The notes: generated by a model from the sequence alone, not told the origin. DNA of 64,000 nucleotides from Mimachlamys varia (GCA_947623455.1 OX392527.1:7002001-7066000), one strand, 5' to 3'; shown: positions 27,709 through 38,509, counted from the first letter of the stretch. Numbers and translations: made by a program.

Positions 27709-28320
27709 GTTATTTAAGCATTGAACTGTTTTCAGTTGGCATTCATAGGCAACATGAGTGCCAACTTGACAAAGACAAATTCAATGAAACGCTCAAGCGC
27801 ATCATGTAGAATTTTGCCTTTATCCAGTTAAATACTAATATTTACCATTTTTAGAATTTGTTCATGTCATAATAAAATCAATAACACTTTTTATTTCTCA
27901 GAATTTGACTCAAATATTGTATCAATCGGGTATACTTGTTCAATGAATAGAACAGCCATCGCCCGTGGACGGTCAGTGTTAACCTACGTACATATGTAAC
28001 AATTGTGACGTCATAATAGTGGTGATGATGTCATGCAATGGTAAGATATTTATGCAATCTACAGTGACTTAGATGCAGGACATGTTATATATTTTATAAT
28101 TTTAGTTTAGAATATTTTTATAATAGACATGTGAATGTCTTAGTATTACTTTGTCCAATCTATTTCCTATGCACAAACTGTTTATTTCCTTACTTGAACT
28201 ATAACCAACATGGAGAGCTTGCTACTACAGAGCTAAACGATAAACGTGGCCATCAAATTTCCTATCGTAATTAAACTTTCCCTTTCTTCAGCAGAGTAAC
28301 ATTCCTGCTTCTCCAACATA
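27709..28320. other. AT-rich spacer with a hairpin and a relic 37-bp unit
   Basis: An imperfect inverted repeat (AGTTGGCATTCAT at 27734-27746 and ATGAGTGCCAACT at 27754-27766, 12 of 13 paired) could form a short stem. At 28055-28090 a single diverged copy of the adjacent 37-bp unit survives (ACAGTGACTTAGATG, then GGACATGT), 350 bp outside the array. No gene is supported. Confidence 0.6.
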
Positions 28321-29198
28321 TTAAGTTAAGTTAAGTTAAGTTTATTTTCCGATACAGGACCAATCAAGATCCTCTTCATCGGTCTCAAAAGTATGACATT
28401 TAAATATTTGAAATATAGATAATTATGGCATTACTTGTATTATCAATGTATCTCAGATCTATAATTGTACAGGAGTTCCTGGTTCTCCCAGTGCTTATCC
28501 AGTCTATTTTTAAATGTGTTAACATTTGGCGCTAATACTACATTCTCAGGAAGATTGTTCCATATGTTTACAATGCGCAAGGCAAAAAAGTTCTTGCGAA
28601 CATCTATTCTAGAATGTCGTGGAAACAATTTCAATATGTGACCTCTTATTCCCTGTCTTTTTGAATGATCTTTCCACATCTTGACAAAATCTGTTGCACA
28701 ATCATCGTAAATACTGTGAGTTGTCTTATATACTTCAATCATATCGCCTCTTTGTCGTCTGTAGCTAAGAGTTGGCAATTTGAGTTTCCTGAATCGATCC
28801 GGATATGATAAGTCCCGAAATCCAGGTATCTGTTTCGCAGCCCTCCTTTGCACTGCCTCAGTCATATCAATATGTTTAAGTTTGAAGGGATGCCATACAG
28901 TATTTGCATATTCAAGATGAACACGTACTAGGGTTTTGTATAGCAGTGGAAAATTGTGTTCGTTTAAAAATTGAAAAGATCGCCTTATGACTGCAAACAT
29001 AGAGTTTGTTTTCTTTACCTGGTTGCTAATTTGATCTTTAAATGCCAGAAATCTGTCTATCATTACTCCTATGTCCTTCTCCTTCTTGTAATGGTTGATC
29101 CTCTATGTGGTATGATCTTTCTCCGCTTGGTCGGCCTATATGCATAGATTTGCATTTTAAGGGATGAAATTTAAATAGCCATTTATTGCTCCAGTTTG
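28321..29198 (-). pseudogene. CR1/Jockey-like LINE, 3' piece (end of RT and C-terminal region)
   Basis: The minus strand encodes the C-terminal part of a non-LTR reverse transcriptase ORF. An ILSNWSNKWLFKFHP stretch and KCKSMHIGR (29198-29110) are followed by a one-base frame change near 29085, then KEKDIGVMIDR and a 206-codon open frame to the stop at 28443. That frame carries the usual conserved steps LLYKTLVRVHLEYAN, VQRRAAKQIPG, LRKLKLPTL-type and RGDMIEVYK. Downstream on the same strand is a short 3' UTR ending in four TTAAG units (28321-28344 on the plus strand), the kind of short tandem tail seen at LINE 3' ends. At 29199 the sequence switches abruptly into a truncated LTR. The missing upstream part is at 36348-36717 and 40672-40859. 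Confidence 0.88.
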
Positions 29199-29199
29199 A

Positions 29200-30456
29200 A
29201 AGTATTTACGGAAATACACGAGAGTGACTGGGGAGGAAACAATGACGCTATGGTGGTCAGATAACGCACCAAGAGATAGCGGCTTTAGTATGTGACCATA
29301 CAAAGTCTAACATTCATGGAAAGCACAGACAGCTGACTGTGGTAAGTGTTTGACCCCTAGGTGTTCATTTCTATTTATATTATCCATGTGGATGTGTTTA
29401 TTTACCCGATGGAGACCGGTCGAGCATTGACACGGGTGCGGTCCACTCAAGCGTAACTGAGTTGTTATGATGTGTATTTCATTTAGACATAGTTTAGGTG
29501 TGTTATAATTGTTATGAATGGGTTGTAATCGAATGATAATAATGTATGTATAATGTGCAACTTATCTGAAGGTTCTAATAGTCGTATATTCTGTTATTTG
29601 CGTGTATGCATTATCCGTAGGTATGGAGGCCTTTAGGCGACATGTTGATAATTTGTGTTTCGTGGACCCGCACAATCAATTAATAGTTATTTCTGGTATT
29701 AGTTTGTGTATTAGATATTCCATATGTAGTGTATTTATTGTATTCGACATCTAGTGTTCATATTGAGTAATTTATACTAATTTTGGTATGGAAATCTCAG
29801 TTTGTTCAAATTTTGAATGTATGGAAGCACATGAGTGAAATAGATATTAAGTGGAAAAATAATTGACAGACTTTTGAACGCTTTTCAACATTTTCTGTCA
29901 CATTTTTATTCTTATTTTACACCAGCTTTTACCCTGGACCTACTGGTGGACCAACACAGACCAACCGACATATACACAGATTTGGTCATAACAGGACCAT
30001 TTACACATATGAAACAGCGGTGGTAAAGGGGACCCAATATGTAGTCCAGGAAGGATTTCCTCAACAGATCAGGTCAACTGATTATAGCTGCGTGTTACTT
30101 GCAGTTGGACCCTGAGTAGAGGAGAACTAGCATACTCACTAGTTCAGAGGTGGTGGACGTTATCCACGTGAACCCATATGTCATGAACACTGTCATGCGG
30201 GATGATGTTGGGACATTCATGGCTGGTTTCTGAGGACTCCAGAGGAATGCATTTATAGAAGAGGAGGTGTAAAGACATTTATAAGACTTTAGTGATTTGG
30301 ATGTGGTGTAATAGTGTGTGTGGAGAGTGCATGATGTATGTAAACCTGATTTTATAGCAGTTATATATAGTGTAAATAAATTTGTAGATAGTGTAGACAG
30401 TGTATTATTGTGTTGTCATTCTCGGGCAAGGCTACGTCGCTCGTTCCATTGTTACA
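29200..30456 (+). repeat. 5' LTR, truncated at its 5' end
   Basis: Matches 35091-36347 base for base in length (1257 bp) with about 7 substitutions and no indels. The counterpart of the first 131 bp of the 3' LTR (TGTGACGG onward) is absent. Instead AAGTATTTACGG abuts LINE sequence. It ends TCCATTGTTACA, the CA terminus expected of an LTR. AATAAA lies at about 30375, some 80 bp before the end. Confidence 0.95.
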
Positions 30457-30459
30457 ATT

Positions 30460-30477
30460 TGGTGGCAGCGGTGGGAT
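30460..30477 (+). other. Primer-binding site
   Basis: TGGTGGCAGCGGTGGGAT starts 3 bases after the LTR end. A TGG start complementary to the CCA of a tRNA, at this distance, is the usual arrangement. I did not assign the tRNA. Confidence 0.75.
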
Positions 30478-30790
30478 GACCGGTGTTAGTCTGTTCGGGC
30501 ATTGATTTCATGATATGCACTGTGTATTAGTTGATGCTGGAAAGGTATTCCCTGGGTGAGCTAGATATTGCTAGGATTTCCCCATTTTGACACCGCAGAC
30601 AGGATCGTGGTTATTTACCAAACTTGGGATAGGTAAGGAACGTGTCAATCTCTGTTCGAGGTTCAACTCCCACGAGGAGAAGCAAGCTACTTGGGCAAGA
30701 TACAACTTCTACGAAGAGAGGTAAGTCTGTTGAATTATTTTTGTATTTTGTATGTACACTGTTGTATTGTAGGCTATTGTATGTTGTATA

Positions 30791-32000
30791 ATGGCTACAT
30801 TAGAGGAATTAATGTCTTCAGGAAAGGAGATGGGATTGCAGGGACAGGAGTTGCGCAGTTTTGTGACTCAGGAGCAAGCGAAGGCAAGGGATGAACGGGA
30901 ACAAGCTAGGAAGGACAGAATGATAGAAATAGAAGAGAAAGAAAAGGAAAGGCAGTTTCAGAAGGAGATGTTATTGGAGCAAGCGAGACTGGAAAAAGAA
31001 AGAGAAGCAAGGAATCTTGAGAGAGCAGCTGAAGATCATAGGATGCAGATGGAATTACAACAGGCCCAGAGTAATAGACAACCGGTGCGAGAAGGAACAG
31101 GGTTACGAGGACCTAAACTTCCTCCATTTGAAGAGACTAAGGATAATATGGATTCCTATTTGCAACGCTTCGAGAAGTATGCTGTGGCTCAAAAGTGGGA
31201 CCGGACCAATTGGGGGCTAACTTAAGTGCGTTGCTTAAGGGTAAGGCTCTAGATGTCTTTTCCCGGCTTCCAGTTGAACAGGCACTCGACTTTGATGAAC
31301 TGAAGAAGGCTTTACTCAAACGGTTTGAGAAGACAGAAGAAGGCTTCAGGAAAGCATTTCGTACAGCCAGACCAGAGAATGGAGAGTCCTTTGTTCAATT
31401 CTCATTGCGTGTTGATAGTTATTTTGAGCGGTGGGTAGAGATGACCAAAACAGAGAAGACTTACGAGAAACTCAAGGATCTAATAATCAGGGATCAGTTC
31501 ATATACTGTTGTGGAAGGGACTTGGCGTTATTCTTGAAGGAAAGGATTCCTACATCTCTTCATGATATGGCTCAACTCGCAGACCAATTTGCCGATGCCA
31601 GAGGTAGTAGGAACAATTTGATGACTACGAAACCATCGAAACCGTTGGATTCCAAACAACATCAGACCAGTGGTGCACATACCGGAGACAGCAATCGTGG
31701 GAAGTCAACAACAGTACAATCTAAGGAAAGGAAGTGCTATTCATACGGTAAACCGGGACATTTGTCGTACGAATGCCGTGGTAAGAAAGCTTCAGGCGTC
31801 GCTGCTGTTGTAGGTGACATCGATACCAGAGACCAGGACCGCAGAAGACAACCGGCAACGAGAGGAAAAGGGAGAGGAGCTTCACGAGGTCGAGGTAACA
31901 GGAGAGAAAATCATGCTTTTACAGGAGAGAAAGATTCAGCTTCGTGTGTTTCAGACCAGGGACCTCCTACTCTTAGTGAATCATGTAACATAAAGATACC
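30791..32000 (+). pseudogene. gag: gag of the Gmr1-like element, frameshifted
   Basis: Structural capsid-like protein that would package the element RNA. The ATG at 30791 opens MATLEELMSSGKEMG followed by a highly charged E/K/R-rich coiled-coil stretch (residues about 30-95), then LQRFEKYAVAQKW, a typical start of the Gypsy gag core. The frame closes at 31225, but the homologous reading continues one frame over at 31217 with ANLSALLKGKALDV. The switch lies at a run of five G (31212-31216), consistent with loss of one G or a homopolymer read error. A CCHC zinc knuckle follows at 31735-31776 but reads C-Y-S-Y-G-K-P-G-H-x4-C: the second cysteine is tyrosine (TAC at 31744-31746), so zinc binding should be impaired. 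An RG/RR-rich basic tail follows. Confidence 0.87.
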
Positions 32001-32004
32001 TGGA

Positions 32005-32290
32005 ACCAAGGGCATGCCGATAGTTAGAGGTTGTGTTGGTGACCAGTTTGTTACGGTATTAAGAGACAGCGGCTGTAGCGGAGTAGTGGTGAGAAAGGAT
32101 CTAGTGGACCCAGCTAGGATTTCAGATCGCAAGCAAGTGTGTTCATTAGCTGATGGATCCAAGATTCAAGTTCCAGTTGCTGAGCTGGATATAGATACGC
32201 CATTTCTAAAAGGGACCGTTAATGCCTGGGTACTGGAGACACCCCTCTACGATTTAATCATTGGTAACATAGATGGAGCGAGACCCCCTG
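32005..32290 (+). pseudogene. Retropepsin-type protease domain of pol
   Basis: Aspartic protease that would cut the polyprotein. In the frame starting at 31195, residues 275-360 contain VTVLRDSGCSG with the D-S-G catalytic triad at residues 291-293 and, about 60 residues later, YDLIIGN, the hydrophobic-G motif that closes the retropepsin fold. It is fused in frame after the zinc knuckle, so gag and protease share a reading frame here. This domain itself looks intact, but it lies in a polyprotein that is frameshifted upstream and downstream. It is followed directly by the integrase and not by RT. Confidence 0.87.
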
Positions 32291-32499
32291 ACCAGCCTGA
32301 CAACACCTGGACAAGAGAAGAGAGCGTGGTACAGGCTGTAGAAACAAGGGCTCAGAAGAAAAAGGGACAGATGGAATATCGTCCGTTACAAGTACAAGAG
32401 AGTATTGACATAGCGGATCTAGACCAAATTAAGGAGGAGCAGAAAAGAGACCATACTTTGTCAAGGTTGAGGGACTTGGTCAAGACAAATGACCAGCAC

Positions 32500-33700
32500 A
32501 AACGTCAGGACGGAGGATTTTCTGTAATATTCTACCATAAGGGATTGCTTTACCGGAAGTTTCAGAGTCCAAACGTGGCAAATGGGAAGGAGTTTCGTCA
32601 ACTTATAGTCCCAGAGAAATTCCGACAAGCAGTGTTGAACCTGGCGCATTCATCCATAATGGCAGGTCATTTAGGAGCAAAACGGACGGCAGATCGTGTG
32701 CTTACAGAATTCTTCTGGCCTGGTGTGCGGGCAGATGTGACTCGCTATTGTAGGTCTTGTGACGTATGCCAACGAACGATTTCCAAGGGGAGAGTTCCTG
32801 TTGCACCTCTAGGGAATATGCCGCTAATAGACACGCCATTCAAGAGGATTGCTGTTGATTTGATCGGGCCTATACAACCAGCAACTGACAGAGGAAATAG
32901 ATATATCCTGACGGTAGTGGATTATGCGACACGATATCCAGAGGCCGTGGCACTTCGTGGCATAGAGACTGAAAGAGTAGCAGAAGCGTTGGTGGATATC
33001 TTTAGCAGAGTTGGAGTTCCTGCTGAAATGCTCACAGATCAAGGAGCGCAATTTACATCAGATGTAATGCGTGAAGTTTCCCGACTGCTATCCATGAGAC
33101 AACTGACAACGACACCATACCACCCTATGTGTAATGGGTTGGTCGAAAGATTCAATGGCACCCTGAAACAAATGCTTCGGAGGATGAGTGCGGAACGACT
33201 AAAGACTGGGACAAGTTCATCAATGCGTTGCTGTTCGCATACCGCGAAGTTCCCCAGGAGAGTTTGGGCTTTTCCCCCTTCGAACTGCTATATGGAAGGT
33301 CAGTACGTGGACCGATGATGATTTTGAAAGAGTTATGGACAAAGGATGTGCAAGATGACGAAGTGAAGTCAACATATCAGTACGTAATGGACTTGAGAGA
33401 GAAACTGGAGGAGACCTGTCAGATAGCAACGGAACATCTGAAGAAGGCAAAGGGAAAACAAAAGAAATATTTCGACAGGAAAGCGAAGATCAGACAACTG
33501 AAAGCAGGGGACAAAGTCTTAGTGTTGTTGCCAACCAAGGCCAACAAACTGTTGATGCAGTGGCGTGGACCATTTGATGTAATGGAAAGAGTTGGACCTG
33601 CAGATTATGGGATAGATCGAGGTGGAAAGATCAAGACAATGCATGTGAATCTTCTGAAGAAATATGTGGAACCGCAAAGCAAGGACAAGAAAGCCGAAGT
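32500..33700 (+). pseudogene. Integrase domain of pol, frameshifted, placed before RT
   Basis: DDE integrase that would join the element cDNA to the target. In the 31195 frame: zinc-binding HHCC module with H485, H492, C522 and C525; catalytic D555 (AVDLIGPI), D615 (LTDQGAQF) and E651 (NGLVERF), with exactly 35 residues between the second D and the E, as the family requires. Near 33199 one base appears to be missing: SAERLK shifts, and the homologous DWDKFINALLFAYRE continues in the next frame, open from 33228. The C-terminal GPY/F module (GDKVLVLLP to WRGPFDV to VNLLKKYVE) lies at about 33507-33671. No chromodomain was recognised after it. An acidic linker (GEGEGNQELE) then leads into the RT. 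Confidence 0.92.
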
Positions 33701-33830
33701 CAATGGAATTCTAGGATGTATTGCCACAGCTGTATTACATGAGGATGAAGGAGAGGGTGAAGGAAATCAGGAGTTGGAAACACTTCCATCTACGACAGGC
33801 AAAGAAAGTATAGATGATGTCGACATAGCC

Positions 33831-34824
33831 GAGGAGCTGACACCATCACAGCTGGAAGAAGTCCATGATTTGCTGAAGTCATACAAAGATGTACTAACAG
33901 ACATGCCGGGGCACACCAACTTGGCACAGCACGACATACATACGACTACATCGGAGCCTGTTCGAGTGAAACAATATCCATTGCCATACAACATCAAGGT
34001 AGTGATTGGATTGTTTGGACAATTTCATCGATGACATCCTTATTTTCACAGAAACCTGGGAACAACATCTGGATGTGTTAAAGGAACTGTTTCGTCGTTT
34101 AAGGAAGGCCAAACTGACGGCACGACCAAGCAAGTGCTCCATAGGATTCAAGTCATTGCCGTGTTTAGGGTACGTCGTAGGAGACAAACGACTTCGTCCA
34201 GAGCAAGAGAAAATTAAATCAATAGAGGATGCACCCCGACCAGAAACGAAAAAGCAGGTTCACTCGTTTCTTGGGCTGGCAAGTTTCTATCGGAGATTTA
34301 TTCCGAATTTCTCTACCATTGCCATACCACTTAGTGATTTGACCAAGAAAGGATTACCAAACAAGGTGGAATGGAGCGCTAGTCAGGATAAAGCATTTGT
34401 GTCTCTGAAGAAGATGTTGACAAGCAGTCCAGTATTGAAACTACCTGATTTGAATCAAGATTTCATTCTCAGGACTGATGCATCCGACACAGGTATTGGA
34501 GCAGTACTGCTACAGGAGGAACAGGGCAAGCCGATGCCAGTAGCATATGCAAGCAGGAAACTTCTTCCCCGCGAGAGGAATTATGCCATTATCGAGCGTG
34601 AGTGCTTGGCTATTGTTTGGGGCATACAGAAGTTTGAACCATACCTGTACGGACGCGAGTTCATTCTGGAAACAGATCACCAACCCTTGACGTATCTGAA
34701 CCGAACGAGGACAGCCAACGGAAGGCTGATGAGATGGGCCCTGTTGTTGCAACCTTACCGATTTCGATTGCGAGCTATCAAAGGTTGTGACAACGTATGA
34801 GCGGATTATCTCAGCCGGGTGTAG
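33831..34824 (+). pseudogene. Reverse transcriptase (core deleted) and RNase H of pol
   Basis: The RT starts conventionally with KDVLTDMPGHTNLAQHDI and VRVKQYPLPYNIK, then jumps at about 33999-34012 to LDNFIDDILIF in another frame. The segment normally lying between these points (fingers and most palm motifs, roughly 115-130 residues) is missing, so no polymerase can be made. The FIDD catalytic box, the thumb region (LGYVVG, FLGLASFYRRFIPNFS) and a complete RNase H follow, with RTDASDTGIGAVL, AIIEREC and ETDHQPLTYL carrying the expected acidic residues. A TGA at 34798-34800 interrupts GCDNV-ADYLSRV, where a glycine codon (GGA) would be expected. The natural stop is TAG at 34822-34824. Confidence 0.92.
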
Positions 34825-34945
34825 ATACCTATATTGGATATAGAGATGGGAAGTTGCTGTCGGTAGTTCGGGGAGATCTACGGTGTTTCCAGTGTATATT
34901 CGTCAACTTATGCGACGTTGAGTGAAATCGTGACCTATTTCATAT

Positions 34946-34959
34946 GAAGCGGGGGGATG
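34946..34959 (+). other. Polypurine tract
   Basis: GAAGCGGGGGGATG directly precedes TGTGACGG, the start of the 3' LTR, where the plus-strand primer is expected. Confidence 0.8.
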
Positions 34960-36347
34960 TGTGACGGTCGCAAATATATATTGACGGAATTGTTAAGTAT
35001 GTTGTTAAGTATTTTGTTATGGTTTTTTATATGATATATATTTACCCGGATATTTGGTGGAGTGCTACCTATAACTCCGACGTCACAGGTAAGTATTTAC
35101 GGAAATACACGAGAGTGACTGGGGAGGAAACAATGACGCTATGGTGGTCAGATAACGCACCAAGAGATAGCGGCTTTAGTATGTGACCATACAAAGTCTA
35201 ACATTCATGGAAAGCACAGACAGCTGACTGTGGTAAGTGTTTGACCCCTAGTTGTTCATTTCTATTTATATTATCCATGTGGATGTGTTTATTTACCCGA
35301 TGGAGACCGGTCGAGCATTGACACGGGTGCGGTCCACTCAAGCGTAACTGAGTTGTTATGATGTGTATTTCATTTAGACATAGTTTAGGTGTGTTATAAT
35401 TGTTATGAATGGGTTGTAATCGAATGATAATAATGTATGTATAATTTGCAACTTATCTGAAGGTTCTAATAGTCGTATATTCTGTTATTTGCGTGTATGC
35501 ATTATCCGTAGGTATGGAGGCCTTTAGGCGACATGTTGATAATTTGTGTTTCGTGGATCCGCACAATCAATTAATAGTTATTTCTGGTAATAGTTTGTGT
35601 ATTAGATATTCCATATGTAGTGTATTTATTGTATTCGACATCTAGTGTTCATATTGAGTAATTTATACTAATTTTGGTATGGAAATCTCAGTTTGTTCAA
35701 ATTTTGAATGTATGGAAGCACATGAGTGAAATAGATATTAAGTGGAAAAATAATTGACAGACTTTTGAACGCTTTTCAACATTTTCTGTCACATTTTTAT
35801 TCTTATTTTACACCAGCTTTTACCCTGGACCTACTGGTGGACCAACACAGACCAACCGACATATACACAGATTTGGTCATAACAGGACCATTTACACATA
35901 TGAAACAGCGGTGGTAAAGGGGACCCAATATGTAGTCCAGGAAGGATTTCCTCAACAGATCAGGTCAACTGATTATAGCTGCGTGTTACTTGCAGTTGGA
36001 CCCTGAGTAGAGGAGAACTAGCATACTCACTAGTTCAGAGGTGGTGGACGTTATCCACGTGAACCCATATGTCATGAACACTGTCATGCGGGATGATGTT
36101 GGGACATTCATGGCTGGTTTCTGAGGACTCCAGAGGAATGCATTTATAGAAGAGGAGGTGTAAAGACATTTATAAGACTTTAGTGATTTGGATGTGGTGT
36201 AATAGTGTGTGTGGAGAGTGCATGATGTATGTAAACCTGATTTTATAGCAGTTATATATAGTGTAAATAAATTTGTAGATAATGTACACAGTGTATTATT
36301 GTGTTGTCATTCTCAGGCAAGGCTACGTCGCTCGTTCCATTGTTACA
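34960..36347 (+). repeat. 3' LTR, complete (1388 bp)
   Basis: Starts TGTGAC and ends GTTACA (TG...CA, with an imperfect terminal inverted TGTRAC). The last 1257 bp match the 5' LTR. AATAAA at 36266-36271 is about 80 bp from the end and is the likely polyadenylation signal. The next base outside is LINE sequence (CCACGTATACTTTTG). Confidence 0.95.
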
Positions 36348-36717
36348 CCACGTATACTTTTGAAAACTTTGGTATCATCTGCGAAAAGGTATGCATCCGA
36401 TTGAACTCTTTCAGGGAGATCGTTTATATATATCACAAGCAACATCGGCCCTAGTACTGATCCTTGTGGCACTCCAGATGTTACAGTTGTCCATTTTGAG
36501 TTTTCTCCGTTCAGCGATACACGTTGCTTCCTGTCGGAAATAAAACTGGCCGTCCATTTAATGATTTCGTCACTTATTCCATACGATGACATTTTACTAA
36601 GAAGCCTTTTATGTGGAACGGTATCGAATGCTTTTTGAAAGTCCATATAGATACAGTCAATAGCAACTCCATTATCTAGCAGCTTGGTCCGTTCATTTAA
36701 TACTTTGAGAAGTTGTA
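36348..36717 (-). pseudogene. CR1/Jockey-like LINE, middle piece (RT core)
   Basis: Minus-strand reading gives [18 protein letters not shown], then [25 protein letters not shown] residues, [20 protein letters not shown] and [15 protein letters not shown], which are the ordered RT motifs of a non-LTR element including the F-A-D-D active site. It stops at the 3' LTR boundary; the open frame appears to run on into the LTR only by chance. Counting against the usual spacing from FADDTK to WSxKW, about 40 bp of LINE are missing between this piece and 29198. The upstream limit is at the left end of the Harbinger element. Confidence 0.9.
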
Positions 36718-36787
36718 GACTAGGGGTCCGCTTGATTCAGTAGTTCTGGGATTGTATAGAACAATTCTATGGAATTGGAAATCGAGT
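36718..36787 (+). repeat. Left terminal inverted repeat of the Harbinger element
   Basis: Reading inward: CTTGATTCA, then TATGGAATTGGAAATCGAGT. The right end read inward has CTCGATTCA and AATGGAATCGAAATCGAGT at corresponding distances. Identity is only moderate, so the pair is old or imperfect. Confidence 0.65.
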
Positions 36788-36814
36788 AAAAACGGAATTG
36801 AAAGAATTATCAAT

Positions 36815-38195
36815 ATGGCGGCCAACAAAGCTAAAATCGTGTTGGCAATTACAGAGGGGGACGATTCTGACAATACCGATAGAGATGACAGTGTTTTATG
36901 TATGTCTGCTCTTGCTGCATCCTTGTACGTATATTTTTTCGTTACAGAGGAGTATACATACCCGTATTTATAACGGAATTTGCTTTGTTTTTATATATAA
37001 AACAACTGAATATGTTTAAGTAATTTCTCAAACATGTTAACCCGATCTTTCTCTTATATTCTGTTGAAACTTATGCAAGAAAAATGTACGTACTGAAAGA
37101 TGTTAGTTGTTTTAATCGGTAAAAGGCTACTTCACATAGGCAACTAATAATTAAAAACCGAAAACATGACCAAAAGGAATAGCTTCTGTTCGTCATATTT
37201 TAATAACATTTATGTTGTAGGATGAGGGAAGACAGAATAAGAATACAGGACTACGTGGAAACAGTAGTTCCAAACTATAGTGAAGTAGAATTTCGACGAA
37301 TATTTCGAATGTCATCAACTACATTTCACACCATCCATGGCTACGTAAAGGATTGTGATATCTTCACTGTTGGTGGTAGGGGAGGAAGGGCTCCCGTTTC
37401 TGTTGAAAAGCAACTGCTGCTAACTTTGTTTTATCTAGGAAGTCAAGATACAATTTTCAAAATTGCTGATCGATTTAATCTGTCAGAATCAACGGTCATC
37501 AGCTGTAGAAATAAAGTTTTACAAGCTATTTTGGTACATTTGAAAACAAAATTCAGCATTTGGCCCGAACAAAATGATGTATTTTTAATAAAGAACTATT
37601 AGATGACACACATATAGAAATCCCTGCTCCGAAAGAAAGCCCTAAATCGTATGTTAACCGAAAGGGTTATCACTCTATTCAGCTTCAAGCTGTGTGTAGA
37701 GAGGACATGCGTTTCATACACTACTTTACAGGTTACCCAGGTAGCTGCCACGATTCTCGTGTTCTCAAACAATCTGACCTCTGGGAAACTGGCAATCTTC
37801 TATGTGGAAACGACCACATTATTGGAGACGGTGGATACCCATTGACACCTTGGCTGCTAACACCATACAGGGACAATGGAAATCTAACAGCTGATCAAAA
37901 AAGGTTCAACTACCTGTTATCCAGTAACAGGGTGTTTATCGAGAGGGCTTTTGGGCTCTTAAAAGGCAGATTTAGACGTTTGAAATATCTTGCTACTGCT
38001 GATGTTGAAACTGCTCTCGCTGTTATCATGGCCAGTTGTGTAATTCACAATATTTGTATCCTTGAATCAGACGTTGTGGAAGAATTCATCCAGGATGACA
38101 ATGTTGTAAACAATAATATCGTAATGAATGCTCCTCCAGCAGCAAACGCCGGCATCATTAAGAGAAACAACATTACAAGGAACTTGCCAAGATGA
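36815..38195 (+). pseudogene. PIF/Harbinger DDE transposase, two exons, one frame-breaking lesion
   Basis: Would cut and reinsert the transposon. Exon 1 (36815-36924) begins MAANKAKIVLAITEGDDSD. A GTACGT donor at 36925 joins an AG acceptor at 37219-37220, keeping frame (ASL-MREDRIRIQDY). Exon 2 has the N-terminal helical part with VSVEKQLLLTLFYLGSQ and a helix-turn-helix-like FKIADRFNLSESTV. The frame stops at 37600-37602; the homologous reading resumes one frame over with LDDTHIEIPAPKESP. The GFPxVxGC-type residues that normally lie between are missing, so a few dozen bases have been lost just before the first catalytic D. The rest is intact: YVNRKGYHSIQLQAV, GSCHDSRVL, second D in GDGGYPLTPWLLTPY, and E in FIERAFGLLKGRFRRL. 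Stop at 38195. Confidence 0.92.
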
Positions 38196-38258
38196 CTGTA
38201 CATAGAGGCAATATTGCTTCATACAACAAAATATTCATCCAAAAGACTGGGGTTTAAG

Positions 38259-38264
38259 AATAAA
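38259..38264 (+). terminator. Polyadenylation signal of the transposase gene
   Basis: AATAAA 63 bases after the stop codon, on the coding strand. Confidence 0.6.
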
Positions 38265-38509
38265 TACACACGAAGAAATCAATTTCTTTCATAACAATTT
38301 TAATAAAAATTAAAAACAAAGAAATCTTTCTCAGATTTATCATAAAAGTATTGCACAGTAAAAAATGTTCCAACAAATGTTTAACAAAAATGCATAAAGA
38401 TATAAAATCACAAATACATGAATGTACAACCACCATTCTATCCCTTTGTAAGATTACTTTTGACTTGTCCATTGTTTTCTCCGTTTGAACGATTACTTGA
38501 CCTCTCCAT

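Larger units (their letters stand above)
29200..36347 (+). mobile_element. Ty3/Gypsy-related LTR retrotransposon with integrase before RT (Gmr1-like)
   Basis: Two long direct repeats flank an internal region with a primer-binding site, gag, protease, integrase, reverse transcriptase, RNase H and a polypurine tract. The RT and RNase H follow the integrase, whereas ordinary Ty3/Gypsy elements place them before it. The Ty1/copia-like order within a Gypsy-type protein set is the hallmark of the Gmr1 group. The integrase ends in a GPY/F module (WRGPFDV), a Gypsy trait that argues against a true copia element. The two LTRs differ at about 7 of 1257 aligned bases by my visual comparison, so the insertion is young. 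The copy is defective: the 5' LTR lacks its first 131 bp, gag and integrase each carry a frameshift, the RT core is deleted and RNase H has a nonsense codon. It is inserted in the minus-strand LINE. No target-site duplication can be read because the left end is lost. Confidence 0.93.

Noticed and set aside
28321..28344. TTAAG repeats as telomeric or microsatellite DNA
   Set aside because: Only four units at the 3' end of the LINE, best explained as the LINE tail. No TTAGGG-type telomere repeats were seen in the window.
30655..30672. GGTTCAACTCC, a tRNA B-box-like sequence in the element leader
   Set aside because: No A box at a fitting distance and no cloverleaf could be drawn around it.
31137..34752. 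Minus-strand open frames within the LTR element (for example 31911-32162, 33767-33997)
   Set aside because: Shadows of the plus-strand pol, with no motifs of their own.
30791..34824. Treating each pol open frame as a separate gene
   Set aside because: Domain order and homology continue across the breaks at 31212-31216, about 33199 and about 34000. They are lesions in one gag-pol.
36323..36351. LINE frame continuing into GVTMERAT
   Set aside because: Those last residues come from the 3' LTR end; the open frame crosses the insertion boundary by chance.
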